Below, in pieces: positions 60,614-64,000 of a stretch of DNA of 64,000 nucleotides. Position 1 is the first letter of the stretch. Each line of letters starts with the position of its first letter. The position numbers were made by a program, and so were the translations under genes. The notes beneath the pieces were generated by a model, which had not been told where the DNA came from, ran no database searches, and worked only from the letters and a program-made list of their open reading frames with translations. Source of the DNA: Albifimbria verrucaria (Eukaryota > Ascomycota > Sordariomycetes > Hypocreales > Stachybotryaceae); the NCBI GenBank assembly GCA_020081605.1, contig JAHREC010000009.1, positions 4,588,001 through 4,652,000 on the forward strand, given 5' to 3'.

Positions 60614-63011
60614 TCATCTAAGTCTCCTGCCATCAAGGAACTTGGGACTCTCAGGGTCAAAGTACTGAGGGCCATCAAATCGTTTGGCTCTGCGCGCCTC
60701 GAATGCCGCTTTCTCCTCCTCGTCCAGGCTGAACGCCTTCTTCAGCCAACCAAATGTGCTTCTCTTCTTTCGAAGAGATTTGTCACCAACTTGAGACGCT
60801 GACGATGGTATTGGCGCCCGGGGATCATGCGTCGCCGTAGTGACATTACTCAACATGCTCATTCCACCAAGTCGAGATGGCTGGTGACGGTTGTACTGTG
60901 GGTAAGAAACAGATGGCCGATAGCCAGATTCACTTGGAACGGCAGTGTGAGGCCTTTGCTGGAGTGGCGAATGCGGAGAGGCACGGACCGGATGATAATA
61001 TTGCTGGTGCTCAGAAAGAGGAGAGTGTATGAGAGAGGGCCGTCGGTGTTGCGAGAGCTCGTTTAAAGAACCGACTCGATAGGGTTGGCGAAGATGATGC
61101 TCTCCATCGGAACCGTATGCCGAGTCTAGGCCCAAGGAATTACTGGTTGGCGGAGTGCCATCACCAGTGGTGGGTCGTTGAATCAAAGCATCTGGATTGA
61201 CTGGAGGAATATGAATTGCCTCGGGCGGTGTTGTTTTGAGCGACACACGTTGGCGGAGTGAGAACCTCTTTTGCAGCGGGCCGTGAGATGACTTGCGCTG
61301 CGCGTCGAGCTGAGCTGCCAAAGTGATGGCGGCTCTCAGTTTCGGCGAGATGGGCGACATCGGCGTATCGGGCGGCTTGGGGTATACGTCCGAGGTTGGA
61401 GGATGTACAGAGGTTCTTCATTAGGGACCGCTAGGGGTTCAGCATCCTGTTTCAACGGCGAGTTGTTGACAACCAAAATCTTCTCAGTTGTGTCAATTCT
61501 TAGTTTGGGATGATCAGCGGCCTTCTGGGCCATGATGCGAGCGTTCGAAGGTAGTGGCGGTAGGAGAGGCGCCGAGCCTGGAAGCGGAAATCCCCAAAAT
61601 CATCCAGGTCTAGGGATTCGACTTGCGTAGCACGAACCACCACAGGCCCGGAAGAGCTACGACGGGACATGGATTTTCTGGTTGAGCGCATGGAATGGCG
61701 TGAGTGCATGGAAGGTGTGCGCTGCATTGAGGTGCGGGAGGGCGGAATAACGGGAGAGGACATCTGAGACATCGGCTGAGGAGATGTAGATTGGTGGGTA
61801 GAGACGCGCGAGGGGTTAGAGACCTGCGGTGACAGGGCCTGGGCAGACGAGGCGCGAGAGCCAATGTTTCGCGCTGAGGCAACCTGCGGGGATGCTACTA
61901 GAGGTGAGGTGGCGGCTGAGAGGTTCTGAGGAGACGCAATATGAGGTGACGGAATGGGGATCCCGGCAAGGGAAAGGTGTATGGCGGGACGCTGGTCTGA
62001 AGAGCTATCGTTAGCAATACTCAAGAAGGTGTGTGGGTGGCACAATTACCCAAGTCTGGCGGCTTATCTCTCCGGCCTTCTTTTCCATCTCAGCAAGGAT
62101 GGTCATGAGGCGGATAGTAAGGCCGTTGATCTCCTGGGTAAGTGAATTCATTTCATCAAAGGCATTGAGCCAGCCCTCAGCATTGTGCTTCATGGCAAGG
62201 AAAATGTCATCCAAATCTGGTCGTTCGGTCCTCCACGTAGCATCTTTTTGCGAATTCAGCCAGCTCGCAAAGGCGGTGGTACAGCGTAGACCGGCGTCTA
62301 TATCGTCGTCCCATTGCTTCATGGCCACATTGGTACGGGCCAAGATGTGTTCAATTTTTCGTTGCCTTCGAGAATCTCAGCGCGGAATTTGCGATCCTCT
62401 AGGAGCTCTTCAAAGGCTTGCATATTCTGCATGGGAAGCTGTAGGTGCTCTATCCGCCCATTCATATCCTGCGTTGCCTGCGCCAAGTCCTCAAATGCAA
62501 CTTCAAGGAATTGGTCAACCTCGTCAATGTGACCTTGCAAGATGTCGACGACCTGTGTTTGATCATTGGCCATGCCGTTGAGGAGCAAGTATACGCCAAA
62601 GGCAATCTGAGCGATCAGCTTGACGACCTCATGCTGCCGTTGGCCGGGGCGATAACGCCAGGAGGAATCGAAGGGCTCGTCCTCCCGACCTTGGTCTAGG
62701 AGACGTTCCCTGCGAGCCTTGGCATCGAGCTCTCTGAGATTCGGTTTTGGTACAACGGCACCGTTGGTTACTTCTTCTAACGATTCGGCGAAAGCTGATT
62801 GCATGACAGGAATTGGATGCGTAGGAATATCCGGGTTCTCGGCCGGCTCGTCGTAGCTCGCATCATCGTCGAGGAAACTATCATCAATACGGGCATGGGC
62901 ATTATCGGACATGGAGACTGGGGAGCTAGGGACCTCGTCAAGGGTCGGGAGCAGAACAATTCGGAGGCCACCGTCAGCCAGCCTCATGGGCGGCATCTCT
63001 GCAGTGGCCAT
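60614..63011 (-). CDS. Large conserved fungal protein with helical core and Ser/Pro-rich tail
   Basis: About 782 residues, function not recognised. It starts MATAEMPPMRLADGGLRIVL. An acidic linker leads to a helical, probably coiled-coil core of about 250 residues: QHEVVKLIAQIAFGVYLLLN, then repeated helices with GHIDEVDQFLEVAFEDLAQA and MNSLTQEINGLTIRLMTILA. The C-terminal half is disordered, rich in SPQ/SxQ repeats, with basic RSTRKSMSRRSSSG, a proline stretch (PLLPPLPS) and a final basic segment KKRSTFGWLKKAFSLDEEEK that looks like an amphipathic membrane-binding helix. One intron at 61997-62049, whose acceptor is chosen at the CTTCAG that keeps the frame. Deletions near 62357, 61965, 61587 and 61390 break the frame. 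The layout suggests a scaffold or cortical protein, by inference only. Confidence 0.75.
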
Positions 63012-64000
63012 GGTAGAGGGGTTGGCGGGCGTCGTAATTCTAGTAACGATGTTCGGACGGAAGCACGGTTTGGGACATCGATCGTCGCAACTGGGACACC
63101 CGTGGGGTGGTGGTGGACGAAGGCTGCGCGGGGCCGCGTTGGACAAGCGATCTTGTCCCAGGAATTCTGCAACCGAAGGGCCAAAAAAAAAAAGCCCGGT
63201 ACGAAATAATTATTTTTGGTGGAACGAGTGAAAATAGTTGGGAGTCGAAGATTGGAAGGGGAGCGGCGAGCTGAGAAGCACTGCAAGTCGCAAGCGAGGA
63301 AGCTGTTTGGTGGTCCGGGGAGACAGCGAGATGCCAGCAGTTTAATGGACGAAGAAAGCCATGATCATGCTCGGAAGGTACGTTGATCGAGCCAATCTGC
63401 AAAACGGAAGATCGTCGCCGCAGACGTGGGCCGCGGTCGTGATGGCAGCACCAGGTGACTCTCCGAATGGAGCTTCACCAGGGCAGCAAGCGGCCAAGAA
63501 GGGGATGGAGACGGCGTGGCCGAGAGTAAGAACCAAACCAGCTTTTGTCTCTGTCGAAAGAGAAAAGCAGCAGTCTGGCGGGAGGCACGCACTGGAGGGA
63601 GAAGGAAAGGAAGAAGAAAGAGTGCGGTGGCGGCAAAGAGGAGGATTGAGGCAAGCAAAGGACAAGGCGAAGATGGAATAAAGATGGTGGATGAGTTGAA
63701 GGTGATCGTCGCAGGTTCGCGGCGGGACCAGGTTAGGAAAGAATTGACCACAAGTCAACGCTCCTCCCTAAAAGCAGGAGCCACGACTTAGACCAAAGCG
63801 ACTAGCGAGCAGGGACAGAGAGAGGGTGTCCCCAGTACGAGCCAGGTCTTGCCAGGCCCGTTTACCGAGTTAGCAGGCAACCCTGAGCGCCTAGGGCGAG
63901 CCCGCGTAGGGTGCGGCCAAGGTAATGCGTGCGGTAGGTACCTGCGAAAGAGGAGCTTCCTACCGGTGAGTGTTGCCCCCATCCCCCCATCCTCTCCAAT
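63012..64000. other. Upstream region at right edge of the window
   Basis: This should hold the promoter and leader of the minus-strand gene ending at 63011. It contains a short poly-A run (63181-63193) and GA-rich stretches. Frames such as 63361-63681 (+) overlap several others, are Arg/Glu-rich and show no domain. A further gene may begin beyond the edge. Confidence 0.5.

Noticed and set aside
63361..63681. 106-codon plus-strand frame at the right edge
   Set aside because: Arg/Glu/Lys-rich GA-repeat sequence overlapping several frames; better explained as promoter or leader of the minus-strand gene.

Overview
The window is nuclear DNA of a filamentous ascomycete, most likely a Sordariomycete. 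Genes carry short GT-AG introns (48-182 nt) with CTAAC-type branch sites. The gene set is fungal: TAF2, SIN3, ERG10, SNU114, CIA2, a Zn(II)2Cys6 regulator, MTM1, HRT3 and a fungal-type IIC P-type ATPase. I found no rRNA or tRNA gene, no CRISPR array and no transposon.

Layout: TAF2 (+), SIN3 (+), ERG10 (-), SNU114 (+), CIA2 (-), a 6.4 kb gene-poor stretch, a zinc-cluster regulator (+), a mitochondrial membrane protein (-), a DsbA-fold protein (-), a cytochrome P450 (-), a ZIP metal transporter (+), a 2-oxoglutarate oxygenase (-), an FRG1-like protein (+), a WDR89-like protein (-), MTM1 (-), then a divergent pair consisting of a C-tail membrane protein (-) and a trypsin-fold protein (+). A IIC P-type ATPase (+), the F-box protein HRT3 (+) and a large Ser/Pro-rich conserved protein (-) close the window. 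Most genes are housekeeping and are not functionally clustered.

The dominant technical feature is that 17 of the 19 genes are broken in the raw sequence by single-base deletions. I located 47, mostly in runs of C or G, plus one apparent one-base insertion. Putting one base back at each site gives a full-length reading frame, and after removing the predicted introns every corrected coding length is divisible by three. I therefore read these as assembly homopolymer errors, not pseudogenes. CDS coordinates below span start to stop across introns and frameshifts.

The most interesting biology is the divergent pair at 47145-51369. One gene encodes a roughly 403-residue protein with a Cys-rich N-terminus and one C-terminal membrane segment. 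The other encodes a roughly 872-residue protein with an apparently complete trypsin-like catalytic triad inside long disordered regions. They share a 284-bp intergenic promoter and could form a membrane/protease module; this function is inference.
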